Part shown: positions 6,335 through 6,340 of the stretch, piece by piece
How the letters are laid out: every line of letters starts with the position of its first letter
Position numbering within the stretch: the stretch's first letter is position 1
Assembly (NCBI GenBank): GCA_002470645.1
Contig: DKNE01000006.1
Span: 1 to 6,340 of the forward strand
DNA length: 6,340 nucleotides
Reading direction: 5' to 3'
From: Patescibacteria group bacterium UBA7396
GTDB lineage: Bacteria > Patescibacteriota > Gracilibacteria > BD1-5 > UBA6164
Translations under genes and position numbers: made by a program
The notes under the pieces: model-generated
Seen by the model: only the letters and a program-made list of their open reading frames with translations
Told to the model about the DNA's origin: nothing
Database searches by the model: none

Positions 6335-6340
6335 ATACTT
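6319..6340. repeat. Right terminal inverted repeat (22 bp)
   Basis: This is the exact reverse complement of bases 1-22. In outward reading it begins TTTGACAGAACCCC. The minus-strand frame of the rightmost gene is open through it and finds an ATG inside it (6334-6332). Confidence 0.9.

Noticed and set aside
1..6340. CRISPR array, tRNA or rRNA genes
   Set aside because: No regularly spaced repeats, cloverleaf-like GC-rich segments or rRNA-like sequence were seen on either strand.

Overview
The window is extremely AT-rich and can only be read with UGA as a sense codon. With UGA taken as glycine (translation table 25), long intact frames appear on both strands. UGA falls exactly on the invariant glycines of an AAA+ Walker A loop (G-P-S-G-A-G-K), while separate TGG codons supply tryptophan. 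That combination points to Absconditabacteria (SR1) or Gracilibacteria (BD1-5), the host-dependent or predatory patescibacterial lineages, and argues against Mycoplasma-type UGA=Trp.

The first and last 22 bases are perfect inverted copies of each other, so the window is bounded by terminal inverted repeats. Left to right: (1) bases 1-305, minus strand, a small GrpE-like protein whose 3' end is cut off at the left repeat; (2) a ~300 bp divergent promoter region; (3) 602-1918, plus strand, a stand-alone Clp/HSP100-type AAA+ ATPase followed by a strong hairpin terminator; (4) 2163-4853, minus strand, a 623-residue protein with a probable C-terminal ADP-ribosyltransferase domain, then a helical ~254-residue protein with its own promoter; (5) 4987-5298, plus strand, a 103-residue protein of a small phage/plasmid-type family, convergent through a bidirectional terminator with (6) 5326-5862, minus strand, an unrecognised 178-residue protein; (7) 5948-6334, minus strand, an unrecognised ~128-codon frame whose 5' end runs into the right repeat. 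The two rightmost minus-strand genes are each preceded by the same 31 bp AT-rich direct repeat.

No transposase, integrase, replication protein, rRNA, tRNA or CRISPR array is visible. The content looks accessory: chaperone-like genes (AAA+ and GrpE-like) transcribed away from each other, a probable ADP-ribosyltransferase effector with an adjacent unknown gene that might be its partner, and several small orphan genes. The termini fit either a TIR-bounded element (linear replicon or transposon cargo) or a segment lying between two outward-lying copies of an insertion sequence. The apparent truncation of the GrpE-like gene at the left repeat favours the second reading. No start codon has a recognisable Shine-Dalgarno sequence, while several have well-formed sigma70-type promoters close upstream.
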